This document shows positions 1 to 6,343 of a stretch of DNA of 8,319 nucleotides, one piece after another. Each line of letters opens with the position of its first letter. The stretch's first letter is position 1. Source of the DNA: Halovenus sp. (GTDB lineage Archaea > Halobacteriota > Halobacteria > Halobacteriales > Haloarculaceae). The translations under genes and the position numbers were made by a program. The notes under the pieces were generated by a model. The model was not told the DNA's origin. It made no database searches and worked only from the letters and a program-made list of their open reading frames with translations. The DNA is taken from contig PUMG01000344.1 in NCBI GenBank assembly GCA_003551265.1, positions 1-8,319 of the forward strand. The letters run 5' to 3'.

Positions 1-506
1 ATCACCGAGATACCAACCACACCTGCCAGCAACAGCTTGTGGTCCGCAGGATGGGGTAACGCAGGGGGATACCCACGGAAGCCCTCAGAAGGGCCTCCTG
101 GTGGCTGACCATACTGGTCTCGAGGAGACTGGTCGTACCTGTCTCCAGGAGGCCTGTCTCGGTGAGGTTGGTCAGATCTATCTCTTGGTGGTTGACCGTA
201 CCTGTCCCCCGGAGCGTTGTCGTAGTCGTCACCAGCGCGTCGATTCGATGGGGTGTCCTCCTGCTGGTTCCACGGTTTCTGTAGCGGCTGGTCGGAGCGT
301 TTCGCTGAGTTACTCTCTGTGACTGAGTCAGGGGAAGGAACGCGAGGCTCTCTGCCACCGAGTGCCTCTCGGGCGGCCGAGTCGTCTTGTCGCTCGTTTC
401 GGCCACCTCGACCGCCGCCACCAGCGGAGAGGACATCGGTCCCACACGCGGGACAGAACCTCCCGTCACCAGGGACTTCCGCACCACACTCCGGACACTC
501 CGACAT
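1..506 (-). CDS. Zinc-ribbon protein with disordered linker and start of a membrane segment (partial, C-terminus outside window)
   Basis: The first 168 residues are visible, reading leftward from an ATG at 504-506; the rest lies beyond the window edge. Residues 4-21 form a zinc ribbon of the CxxC-x10-CxxC type (C4, C7, C18, C21) typical of small archaeal membrane proteins with an N-terminal zinc finger. Residues about 28-155 are low-complexity: a Gly/Arg patch (GGGGRGGRN), then an Asp/Arg/Pro/Gln/Tyr-rich stretch with imperfect repeats such as GDRYGQPPRD, GDRYDQSPRD and DQYGQPPG (about 100-137). From residue 157 the chain turns hydrophobic (HKLLLAGVVGISV), probably a transmembrane helix that continues off the edge. 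The start is supported by a TATA-like box about 28 bases upstream and by the cysteine pairs beginning at residue 4. The gene is divergent from copA. Function is unknown; a membrane-anchored, metal-binding scaffold is inference. A longer overlapping minus-strand frame (2-817) runs into copA, lacks the zinc ribbon and was not chosen. Confidence 0.85.
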   Translation of the reverse strand, partial: MSECPECGAEVPGDGRFCPACGTDVLSAGGGGRGGRNERQDDSAAREALGGREPRVPSPDSVTESNSAKRSDQPLQKPWNQQEDTPSNRRAGDDYDNAPGDRYGQPPRDRSDQPHRDRPPGDRYDQSPRDQYGQPPGGPSEGFRGYPPALPHPADHKLLLAGVVGISV

Positions 507-530
507 GGGCGATAGTCAGGAGGAGACGCA

Positions 531-537
531 CATAAAG
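531..537 (-). promoter_or_regulatory. Putative TATA box of the zinc-ribbon gene
   Basis: On the minus strand the sequence reads CTTTATG, centred about 28 bases before the first base of the ATG at 506. That is the spacing expected if transcription starts at or within a few bases of the start codon, giving a leaderless mRNA. The assignment rests on position and AT-richness only. Confidence 0.5.
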
Positions 538-579
538 ACACTGTTCCAGCAGATACTTTCGATTCTAAAGCTGTGTGTA

Positions 580-608
580 CTTTCGACTTTCGACTCGAAG
601 GGAGAAAG
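580..608. promoter_or_regulatory. 29-base imperfect palindrome, candidate operator upstream of copA
   Basis: The segment is symmetrical about base 594. The inner core TTCGACTCGAA (589-599) is a perfect 5+1+5 palindrome, and the outer arms CTTTC (580-584) and GAAAG (604-608) match exactly. In total 11 of 14 positions pair, with one more T/G wobble position. It ends three bases before the copA TATA-like box. The half-site motif (T)ACTTTCGA also occurs at 554-562 and 578-586, with ACTTTCGA again at 586-593. Its place against the TATA/BRE region suggests a binding site for a dimeric regulator, plausibly copper-responsive. That role is inference, as no regulator gene lies in the window. Confidence 0.5.
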
Positions 609-610
609 CG

Positions 611-617
611 CTTAAAC
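611..617 (+). promoter_or_regulatory. Putative TATA box of copA
   Basis: CTTAAAC lies about 30 bases before the copA ATG at 645. This fits an archaeal TATA box with transcription starting within about five bases of the start codon. No Shine-Dalgarno-like sequence precedes the ATG; the leader is A-rich (GATAGAGATA). Together these point to a leaderless or nearly leaderless transcript. Confidence 0.6.
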
Positions 618-644
618 AGACAGAACGTAGAATAGATAGAGATA

Positions 645-3392
645 ATGGAGACACAGAAAGCGACACTCGAGATATCAGGGATGTCGTGTGCGACGTGTTC
701 GGGCAACATCGAAGACGCCGTTGGTAGTCTCGATGGTGTCGTCGACGTGAGTGCCAATTTCGCGGCCGACGAGGGTGTCGTCGAGTACGACCCTGACCGG
801 GTGTCACTGAGCGACATTTACGAGGCTGTCGAGAGCGCAGGCTACACCCCCGAACGCGCCAGAAAGACGATGACCGTCATGGGGATGTCGTGTGCGACGT
901 GTTCCGGTGCGGTCGAGGACGCACTGGAAGGGACGCCTGGCGTCATCGAGGCAGACGCCAACTTTGCGGGCGACGAGGCAGTCGTCGTGTACAACCCTGT
1001 ACAGACCGACGCCGGTGCGCTGTATCGGGCAATCGAGGCAGCAGGGTACGAACCAGTCGAAACCGACGACGACGAGAGCATGACTGAACAGCGCGAGCGA
1101 GCAATCGAGCGCGAACTCAGCAAACAGCGACGGCTCGTCCTCGGCGGTGGCATCCTCACGTTGCCGTTCATCGTGATGATGGTCGACATGGCGCCGGGCA
1201 CACCAGACCTGATTCCGCACGTCATCTTCGGCATCAGCTTCGACTGGATCGAGTTCGTCTTCGCGACAGTGTTGATGATGACTCTCGGGAGGGAGTTCAT
1301 CGAGGGTGCCTATCGGGCGTTCGCGAACAACCGACAGGCGAACATGGACACGCTCGTTGCTGTCGGGACGTCCGCAGGATACATCTACAGTAGTGCAGTC
1401 GTCGTCGGACTCATCTCGGGCGACCTCTACTTCGAGGCGGTCGCGTTCATCCTCTGGTTCATCACTGTTGGTGTGTGGCTCGAAGTGCGCTCGAAAGCCC
1501 GCGCAGGAAACGCACTTCGCAAACTGCTGGAGATGGAAGCCGAGGAAGCCACAGTCGTCGAGTGGGAAGCGTCTGACGCTGCCGACTCCGTCAGGAGTGC
1601 AACGGACACGAAATCCACAGGGAGAGCCGTTCCGGACACAGAACGGACGGTACCGCTCGAAGACGTCGCAGTCGGCGACGTGATGAAGATTCGACCCGGC
1701 GAGAAGATACCCACAGACGGCGTGGTCGTCGACGGACAGAGCGCCGTCAACGAGGCGATGGTCACCGGTGAGTCGGTCCCGGTCGAAAAGACCGGCGGAG
1801 ACGAGGTCATCGGGTCGACACTCAACGAAAACGGTGTTCTGTTCGTTGAGGCGACGAACGTCGGCTCCGACACGGCAATCCAGCAGATAGTCGAACGGGT
1901 CAAAGAGGCACAGGCCCGTCAGCCGAGCGTCCAGCGTCTCGTCGACAGGGTCGCAGCGTACTTCGTCCCGGCAGTCATCGTCAACGCACTCGTCTGGTCG
2001 CTCGTCTGGCTTCTCTTCCCTGGTGTCATCGACGGTATCTCGGCACAGCTTGGCTCGTGGCTCCCTGTCCTTGACCAGGTCGGTGGCGGTCCCATCACTG
2101 GTGACGTCCCGGTACTCGAGTTCTCGATGATTGTCCTCGCCAGCGCGCTGTTGATTGCCTGTCCCTGTGCGCTGGGGCTGGCGACGCCCGCAGCCACCAT
2201 GGTCGGTTCGACCATCAGCGCTCGAAACGGCGTTCTGTTCAAGGGTGGAGACGTGCTTGAACAGGCACGCGGCATCGACGCTGTCGTCTTCGACAAGACG
2301 GGAACGCTGACCCACGGCGAGATGGAACTCACAGATGTCGTCCCGGCGTCGGAGTTCTCGACAGCGGTCCACACTGACGGCGGCACGAGACCGGATGGGG
2401 GCGTTGCCTCCGAAAGCGTCGACGACGCAGACCCACAGCCGACAGATCCGGGACCAGTTCTCGCTCCCGGAGTCGACACCGAGCGGGTTCTCGCGGCGGC
2501 AGCAAGCGCTGAACGGGGAAGTGAACACCCGCTCGCACAGGCAATCGTCGAAGGGGCACGCGACCAGGCGGTCGAACTCTCTGAGCCAGAGACGTTCGAG
2601 AACGTACCCGGTCACGGCATTCGTGCAACCGTCGGAGGGAGCAAGGTGCTCGTCGGGAACCGCAAACTCCTGCGAGATGAGGACGTCGACCCTGAACCTG
2701 CGGAGGCGACGATGAAGACGCTCGAACGGGAGGGCAAAACAGCGATGCTCGTCGCTATCGACGGCGAACTGGCGGGCGTGCTCGCAACGGCAGACCGTAT
2801 CCGCGAGAGCGCGAAAACGACGGTCGAAACCCTCCACAGGCGCGGTATCGACGTGTTGATGCTGACCGGTGACAACGAGCGGACTGCGCACGCGGTCGCC
2901 GGGGAAGTCGGCATCGACCCGGAGAACGTTCGTGCGGAGGTGCTTCCGGAGGAGAAAGCAGACAAGATAGACGAGATTCAGCGCGATGGGACACGTGCGA
3001 TGATGGTGGGTGACGGCGTCAACGACGCACCTGCGCTCACGAACGCACACGTTGGAGTTGCCATCGGGAGCGGAACGGACGTGGCGATCGAAAGCGCAGA
3101 CGTGACGTTGATGCGCGACGACCCGGCCGACGTCCTGAAAGCGCTCAACGTCGCCAGCGCGACCATCTCGAAGGTGTATCAGAACCTCTTCTGGGCGTTC
3201 ATCTACAACACGACACTCATCCCCATCGCCTCGCTCGGGTTGTTGAACCCGGCGGTCGCGGGACTGGCGATGGCCGCCTCGAGCGTCTCGGTCATGTCTA
3301 ACAGCCTCGCGTTCATCAACTACGACCCACACCGGGCGTACGTCTTCTTCCCCCTCCGACCGTTTGCACGCCTGGTGAGTCTAGCGAGATGA
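645..3392 (+). CDS. copA: Cu(+)-exporting P1B-type ATPase with two heavy-metal-binding domains
   Basis: This 915-residue integral membrane pump uses ATP to move Cu(I) (possibly Ag(I)) out of the cytoplasm. Two HMA domains open the protein (about 1-70 and 71-145), each with a metal-binding MSCATC loop (C15/C18 and C83/C86). Further in order: membrane helices from about residue 160; the actuator-domain TGES loop (374-377); the intramembrane CPC metal site (506-508); the phosphorylation motif DKTGT with acceptor D550; the nucleotide-binding HP pair (H628-P629); TGDN (741-744); and the hinge GDGVNDAP (789-796). In the last helices YN (854-855) and MAASS (876-880) match the signature of the Cu(+)-specific P1B-1 subclass. 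Acidic low-complexity insertions lie at about 307-334 in the actuator domain and 568-611 after the phosphorylation motif. The ATG start is supported by the TATA spacing and by the first HMA domain beginning at once. No copper chaperone or copper regulator gene is adjacent. Confidence 0.95.
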   Translation: METQKATLEISGMSCATCSGNIEDAVGSLDGVVDVSANFAADEGVVEYDPDRVSLSDIYEAVESAGYTPERARKTMTVMGMSCATCSGAVEDALEGTPGVIEADANFAGDEAVVVYNPVQTDAGALYRAIEAAGYEPVETDDDESMTEQRERAIERELSKQRRLVLGGGILTLPFIVMMVDMAPGTPDLIPHVIFGISFDWIEFVFATVLMMTLGREFIEGAYRAFANNRQANMDTLVAVGTSAGYIYSSAVVVGLISGDLYFEAVAFILWFITVGVWLEVRSKARAGNALRKLLEMEAEEATVVEWEASDAADSVRSATDTKSTGRAVPDTERTVPLEDVAVGDVMKIRPGEKIPTDGVVVDGQSAVNEAMVTGESVPVEKTGGDEVIGSTLNENGVLFVEATNVGSDTAIQQIVERVKEAQARQPSVQRLVDRVAAYFVPAVIVNALVWSLVWLLFPGVIDGISAQLGSWLPVLDQVGGGPITGDVPVLEFSMIVLASALLIACPCALGLATPAATMVGSTISARNGVLFKGGDVLEQARGIDAVVFDKTGTLTHGEMELTDVVPASEFSTAVHTDGGTRPDGGVASESVDDADPQPTDPGPVLAPGVDTERVLAAAASAERGSEHPLAQAIVEGARDQAVELSEPETFENVPGHGIRATVGGSKVLVGNRKLLRDEDVDPEPAEATMKTLEREGKTAMLVAIDGELAGVLATADRIRESAKTTVETLHRRGIDVLMLTGDNERTAHAVAGEVGIDPENVRAEVLPEEKADKIDEIQRDGTRAMMVGDGVNDAPALTNAHVGVAIGSGTDVAIESADVTLMRDDPADVLKALNVASATISKVYQNLFWAFIYNTTLIPIASLGLLNPAVAGLAMAASSVSVMSNSLAFINYDPHRAYVFFPLRPFARLVSLAR

Positions 3393-3429
3393 ACGGTGCT
3401 GAAGGGTCTCTGTCAGTCACGTGCGCGAC

Positions 3430-3549
3430 GGTTCATCCGTCAGTAGATGCGTGAGGTTCGTCCGTCAGTATTAGGTTCGTCCGTCAGTAGATGCGTGAGG
3501 TTCGTCCGTCAGTAGATGCGTGAGGTTCGTCCGTCAGTATTAGGTTCGT
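3430..3549. repeat. Tandem repeat array: 16-base core with two alternating tails
   Basis: A 16-base core, GGTTCGTCCGTCAGTA, occurs five times, beginning at 3430, 3455, 3474, 3499 and 3524. The first copy has A instead of G at core position 6. A truncated sixth copy (GGTTCGT) ends at 3549. Each core is followed either by a nine-base tail GATGCGTGA (25-base unit A) or by the three-base tail TTA (19-base unit B). The order is A, B, A, A, B, so a 44-base A+B block appears twice around one extra A. There are no unique spacers, so this is not CRISPR. The array lies between copA and the small membrane-protein gene and has no convincing coding potential. The near-identity of copies suggests recent expansion by slippage or unequal exchange. 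Confidence 0.9.
3537..3542 (+). promoter_or_regulatory. Putative TATA box within the last repeat unit, for the small membrane-protein gene
   Basis: GTATTA, formed by the end of the repeat core plus the TTA tail, is centred about 28 bases before the ATG at 3568. That matches the spacing at other starts in this window. The same hexamer occurs in the upstream B unit at 3468-3473, so the core promoter sequence appears to be duplicated with the repeat. The match to a TATA consensus is weak, so the call depends mostly on spacing. Confidence 0.4.
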
Positions 3550-3567
3550 ACACGCGCTAGTCGAGAC

Positions 3568-3903
3568 ATGGATGCTGTCCTAATCGGCGTACTGGTGAGT
3601 TTTCCAGTGATTCTTCTCGCCCTGTTAGCGACGTACGTCTACTTCGACGCTCCGAAACACGATATGCACCCACAGAAGTGGGCTGTCATCTCGTTTTTCA
3701 TCCCGTTTTTTGGATTCTTTGCCTATCTGTTCGAGCGCGACGAGCGTACGGGCGATACGACAGACCGCGACGAGATGTTCGTCGACGGCCCGTTCGAGAT
3801 ACACAAATCTCGGGCTGACGACGCTCCGTTTACGAGTTCAGCGAGCAAACATCAGGGAGAGAATGAGGGCAAAAGCAGCGACGACAGCAGCGAGAGACGA
3901 TAA
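3568..3903 (+). CDS. Small two-helix membrane protein, PLDc_N-like
   Basis: The product is 111 residues with two hydrophobic helices at about 3-25 and 38-55, joined by a short polar loop (YFDAPKHDMHPQKW). The tail of about 55 residues is charged, Ser/Asp/Glu-rich and probably disordered. The layout of helix, D-A-x-K loop, Trp at the start of a Pro- and Phe-rich second helix, then a basic/acidic exit (FERDER) resembles the PLDc_N / short haloarchaeal membrane-protein pattern; this is a resemblance, not a firm family assignment. No catalytic residues are visible, and no phospholipase domain follows. The ATG is preceded by a TATA-like hexamer inside a repeat unit, consistent with a leaderless start. 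The next gene begins 45 bases after the stop, so the two may be co-transcribed. Its function cannot be read from the sequence. Confidence 0.8.
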   Translation: MDAVLIGVLVSFPVILLALLATYVYFDAPKHDMHPQKWAVISFFIPFFGFFAYLFERDERTGDTTDRDEMFVDGPFEIHKSRADDAPFTSSASKHQGENEGKSSDDSSERR

Positions 3904-3948
3904 CGGTCAGTCGATGGAGTTTAGTGGCATGCCAGAGAGGCGATAGCC

Positions 3949-4143
3949 ATGATTGTCGAACTGGTCGACCACTCGGCAGAGACAGTCGGGACGTTCCAGT
4001 CGCCAGCTATCCCGCGCCGTGGTGAGCAGGTGTCATACGCCGACGAGCGATACGTCGTTGAGGAGATTACGTGGTTCGTCGAGACGAAACACGACCAGAA
4101 CATCGAACGAGTTCGAGTCCTGGTCAGCCGCCCAGGAGAGTGA
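3949..4143 (+). CDS. Small beta-rich protein of unknown function (64 residues)
   Basis: I do not recognise this family. The 64-residue product alternates short hydrophobic runs with turns (MIVELVDH, TVGTFQ, EQVSYADERYVVEEITWFVE, IERVRVLVS), which suggests a small all-beta domain. It has no cysteines, no signal peptide and no membrane segment. The start is supported by GAGGCGAT at 3937-3944, a near match to the haloarchaeal Shine-Dalgarno GAGGTGAT, five bases from the ATG. This would be one of the few leadered starts in the window and fits an internal operon gene translated from the transcript of the membrane-protein gene upstream (45-base gap). A TATA-like GTTTAGTG near 3919-3926 also has suitable spacing, so an independent leaderless promoter is possible. 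The codon pattern and acidic composition match the neighbours. Confidence 0.7.
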   Translation: MIVELVDHSAETVGTFQSPAIPRRGEQVSYADERYVVEEITWFVETKHDQNIERVRVLVSRPGE

Positions 4144-4215
4144 GCACGGGAATACTTCCAATTGCAGCCCGTCTCAATCGTAACGGTCAGTATCCCAGCA
4201 CCGCTGAGCGATGGT

Positions 4216-4896
4216 ATGAGCATCCAGCAGGAGTTCGACCAGTGGGCACGAGCCGGGAAAGACAGAGGGATGGAGGAGAGACACTGGCACACCGCCAAGC
4301 ACGCGCTCGCACGGATGCCGGTCGAGGAGGGCGACACAGTCCTCGACCTCGGGACCGGGTCGGGGTATGCGCTCCGGGCGCTCCGGGAGACCAGACATAT
4401 CGGACAGGGCGTCGGACTCGACGGCTCGCTGGAGATGGCACACAACGCGGCCTCCTACACCGACGACCCGCGTTTGAGCTACATCGGTGGCGACTTCCAC
4501 AGCCTCCCGTTCACCGACGACAGCATCGACCACGTCTGGTCGATGGAAGCGTTTTATTATTCGAGCCGACCCGACGAAGTGCTACGTGAGATTCGCCGGG
4601 TACTCCGCCCCGGCGGGACGTTCTTCTGTGCGGTGAACTTCTTCGAGGAGTCTGAACACACCCACGAGTGGCAAGACAACCTCTCCGTCGAGATGCAACT
4701 CTGGAGTCGCGACCAGTATCGAGCGGCGTTCGCCGACGCTGGATTGTACGTCGCCGAACAGGATACGATTCCTGACCGGGAGATATCGATTCCCCCAAAG
4801 TCGGAGTTTCCGACCGACGAGTGGGACACTCGTGAGGCGATGGTCGACCGCTACCGGACGCACGGAACGCTGTTGACTGTCGGCGTGTCTCCCTGA
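4216..4896 (+). CDS. Class I SAM-dependent methyltransferase
   Basis: The product is 226 residues with a Rossmann-type methyltransferase fold of the Methyltransf_11/UbiE-like kind. Motif I, which binds S-adenosylmethionine, is VLDLGTGSGY (42-51). The acidic residue ending strand 2 is D69 (GVGLD), motif II-like GGDFHSLPF begins at 91, and a post-motif segment REIRRVLRPGGTFF follows. The substrate cannot be deduced. Just inside the N-terminus, DRGMEERHWHTAKHALARMP looks like a conserved lead-in helix pair. I chose the ATG at 4216 because this segment follows directly. A TTG at 4162 in the same frame would add 18 residues (QPVSIVTVSIPAPL...) with no domain role and no clear initiation signal. 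Promoter evidence is weak: AGTATC at 4189-4194 is about 25 bases upstream. The product SAH is the substrate of the ahcY enzyme encoded downstream on the other strand. Confidence 0.88.
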   Translation: MSIQQEFDQWARAGKDRGMEERHWHTAKHALARMPVEEGDTVLDLGTGSGYALRALRETRHIGQGVGLDGSLEMAHNAASYTDDPRLSYIGGDFHSLPFTDDSIDHVWSMEAFYYSSRPDEVLREIRRVLRPGGTFFCAVNFFEESEHTHEWQDNLSVEMQLWSRDQYRAAFADAGLYVAEQDTIPDREISIPPKSEFPTDEWDTREAMVDRYRTHGTLLTVGVSP

Positions 4897-4909
4897 ACGC
4901 ACCAGTTTC

Positions 4910-5020
4910 ATACTGATTATTGCGAGTAGTTTCGTGACCAGGTCACACATACTGATGTTTCGCCGTGTGTCGCTGAATTCTCGTTGCAGCATGGTGGTGA
5001 AGAGTCGCAATAATCACTAT
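4910..5020. repeat. 111-base segment bounded by 16-base inverted repeats (MITE-like or shared 3' structure)
   Basis: The left arm at 4910-4925 (ATACTGATTATTGCGA) is the reverse complement of the right arm at 5005-5020 (TCGCAATAATCACTAT) at 15 of 16 positions; the inner 12 are perfect. The 79 bases between carry no gene. They contain a small GACCAGGTC palindrome and a second CATACTGAT (4948-4956), a direct repeat of the left end (4909-4917). The segment fills most of the convergent gap between the methyltransferase and the HEAT-repeat gene, and its right end touches the HEAT stop codon. No clear target-site duplication flanks it. It may be a miniature inverted-repeat element, or a long stem that protects or terminates both convergent mRNAs. 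Confidence 0.6.
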
Positions 5021-6339
5021 CAGGAGAGTCGTTCGAGCGCCCACGCTGCGCGTTCGCGGACGCGCTCGTCGGGGTCACTTTCTCGGAGTTCTTCGAGTCG
5101 TTCGACCGGGACTGGTGCGTGTGCGTTTCCGATGAGCGTACAGGCGTTTGCACGCACTGTCGCGTCGGTGTCTTCGAGTGCGGCTTCGAGTTGTTCGTGC
5201 TCGGCTTCGACCGATTTCGGGTTTGCACCACCTGCCGCGACGAGCGCAATCGCGGCGTTCGACCGAACGTCGACGGAGTCGTCAGTGAGAAGACCAGCGA
5301 GTGCCTCCGCGTGCTGAATGACCGGTTCCGGATGCTCCTGAGCGATATCTGCGAGCAGTCCTGTCGCATTCCCTCGCACTGTGGGGTTCTCGTGGTCGAG
5401 GAGGTCGGCGAGTTCGTCCACGACATCGACCGCGGCGTCAGGATACTGCCCAGCGATTCGGCCGAGCGCAGAGAGTGCGTTCGTCCGCACGCTCTCGTTC
5501 TCGTCGCCGATTCCGGCAACGATGCTGTCGAGCACTGGAAACAGTGCTTCAGGATACGCTGTTGCGACCCTGGTGTAGGCGTACATAGTCCACTTCCTCG
5601 TGTTGTCGTCCGCAGCATCGACGGTCGTTTCGAGCGCCGCGACCGCGTCCAGTATGTGGCCGGGGTCGTCCTCTGCAAGCGTCGCCAGACAGCTGACCGC
5701 CCCAGCTCTATACGCCGAGTCAAGGGTCATCGACGTTAGTTCCGAAACGTACGGCGCGACGGCTGCTGGCTGGGAAGCAGCGTGTTGTTGAATCTCTCTG
5801 AGTACGAGTGTACCCACAGACGTTCTCTCACCGCGCAGCAGTGGAAACAGACGCTCGCCGAGTTGCTCGAACGCCTCCGCTCGGTCTCTGGCGCGCAATG
5901 TGTTGAGAGCGAGTTGCTGTGCAGACTCTCCGTCGGCTTCGGTGACCGTTCTCAGCACCGCCTCCACTTCAGTGAGGGGAACGTTCTTCGGCGTATCCGA
6001 GAGGTCATGGACCATCGATTTGATTATACTCTCACGAAGTGGGTCGGCAAGCTGTTCGACAGAGACTCGGTGCAGGGCAACCAGGGACGGCAGGTCGACC
6101 GTCATCCGCTTCTCTCCTGTGAGAAGCCTGAAACGGAACACTGGCGGCCCGTGAAGCGGTCGAGCCGAGGGGCGCTTGATCTCGTCGTGAGTCACCAGGA
6201 ACGTCCGTCTGTCGCCGTCTGTTCTGTACGTGAGTTCGAACACGTACCCTGAGTCGAGGACGTCTCGAACGTCATCGGCAGACTCGAAGCCCCCGTCTGT
6301 CAGTGGTCGATCCCGCCGTTCAGGTGTATCCCAGGTCAT
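5020..6339 (-). CDS. HEAT-repeat protein with an unrecognised N-terminal domain
   Basis: The product has 439 residues. The C-terminal two thirds is an alpha-solenoid with an unusually regular 37-residue period. The conserved Arg of the V-R-x-N-A motif recurs at R211, R248, R285, R322, R359 and R396 (for example SVRTNA, TVRGNA, DVRSNA, TVRANA), and a shorter last unit has R428. Position 174 fits one more unit without the Arg. A Pro before the second helix (AYPEALFP, QYPDAAVD, EHPEPVIQ) repeats in register. Residues about 17-95 look like a separate mixed beta domain (YVFELTYRTDGDRRTFLVTH, VFRFRLLTGEKRMTVDLPSL) that I cannot assign. No signal peptide or membrane helix is visible, so it is probably cytosolic and mediates protein-protein contacts. 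The ATG lies 21 bases after the ahcY stop with no promoter signal between, implying co-transcription with ahcY. No enzymatic role is shown. Confidence 0.85.
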   Translation of the reverse strand: MTWDTPERRDRPLTDGGFESADDVRDVLDSGYVFELTYRTDGDRRTFLVTHDEIKRPSARPLHGPPVFRFRLLTGEKRMTVDLPSLVALHRVSVEQLADPLRESIIKSMVHDLSDTPKNVPLTEVEAVLRTVTEADGESAQQLALNTLRARDRAEAFEQLGERLFPLLRGERTSVGTLVLREIQQHAASQPAAVAPYVSELTSMTLDSAYRAGAVSCLATLAEDDPGHILDAVAALETTVDAADDNTRKWTMYAYTRVATAYPEALFPVLDSIVAGIGDENESVRTNALSALGRIAGQYPDAAVDVVDELADLLDHENPTVRGNATGLLADIAQEHPEPVIQHAEALAGLLTDDSVDVRSNAAIALVAAGGANPKSVEAEHEQLEAALEDTDATVRANACTLIGNAHAPVPVERLEELRESDPDERVRERAAWALERLS

Positions 6340-6343
6340 CGTT

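Noticed and set aside
2..817. 271-codon minus-strand frame over the zinc-ribbon gene and the start of copA
   Set aside because: Its Ser/Thr/Arg-rich product has no domain and overlaps copA. The alternative frame starting at 506 has a clean zinc ribbon, a TATA box and typical composition.
804..3332. Long open frame (842 codons) antisense to copA
   Set aside because: It is Arg/Asp/Cys-rich with no recognisable domain and mirrors the codon structure of copA. Long antisense frames are common in GC-rich haloarchaeal genes.
3393..3429. Possible terminator after copA
   Set aside because: No stable stem followed by a T-run is visible; the CACGTG here is an isolated six-base palindrome.
3430..3549. 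Possible CRISPR array or replication iterons
   Set aside because: Repeat units are directly adjacent with no unique spacers, no cas genes are present, and there is no rep or cdc6/orc1 gene or AT-rich unwinding region nearby.
4149..4159. GGAATACTTCC palindrome upstream of the methyltransferase
   Set aside because: The arms are only four bases around a three-base centre, a size easily found by chance, and it is not at a clear promoter position.
3901..4190. Direct repeat TAACGGTCAG at 3901-3910 and 4181-4190
   Set aside because: A single ten-base match, one copy overlapping a stop codon; with no further symmetry it is probably chance.
4162..4215. TTG start adding 18 residues to the methyltransferase
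   Set aside because: The extra residues have no domain role, TTG starts are rare, and the ATG at 4216 leads directly into the conserved-looking N-terminal helices.
5119..5739. 206-codon plus-strand frame antisense to the HEAT gene
   Set aside because: The opposite strand encodes a regular HEAT solenoid in operon position; this frame is Arg/Cys-rich shadow coding.
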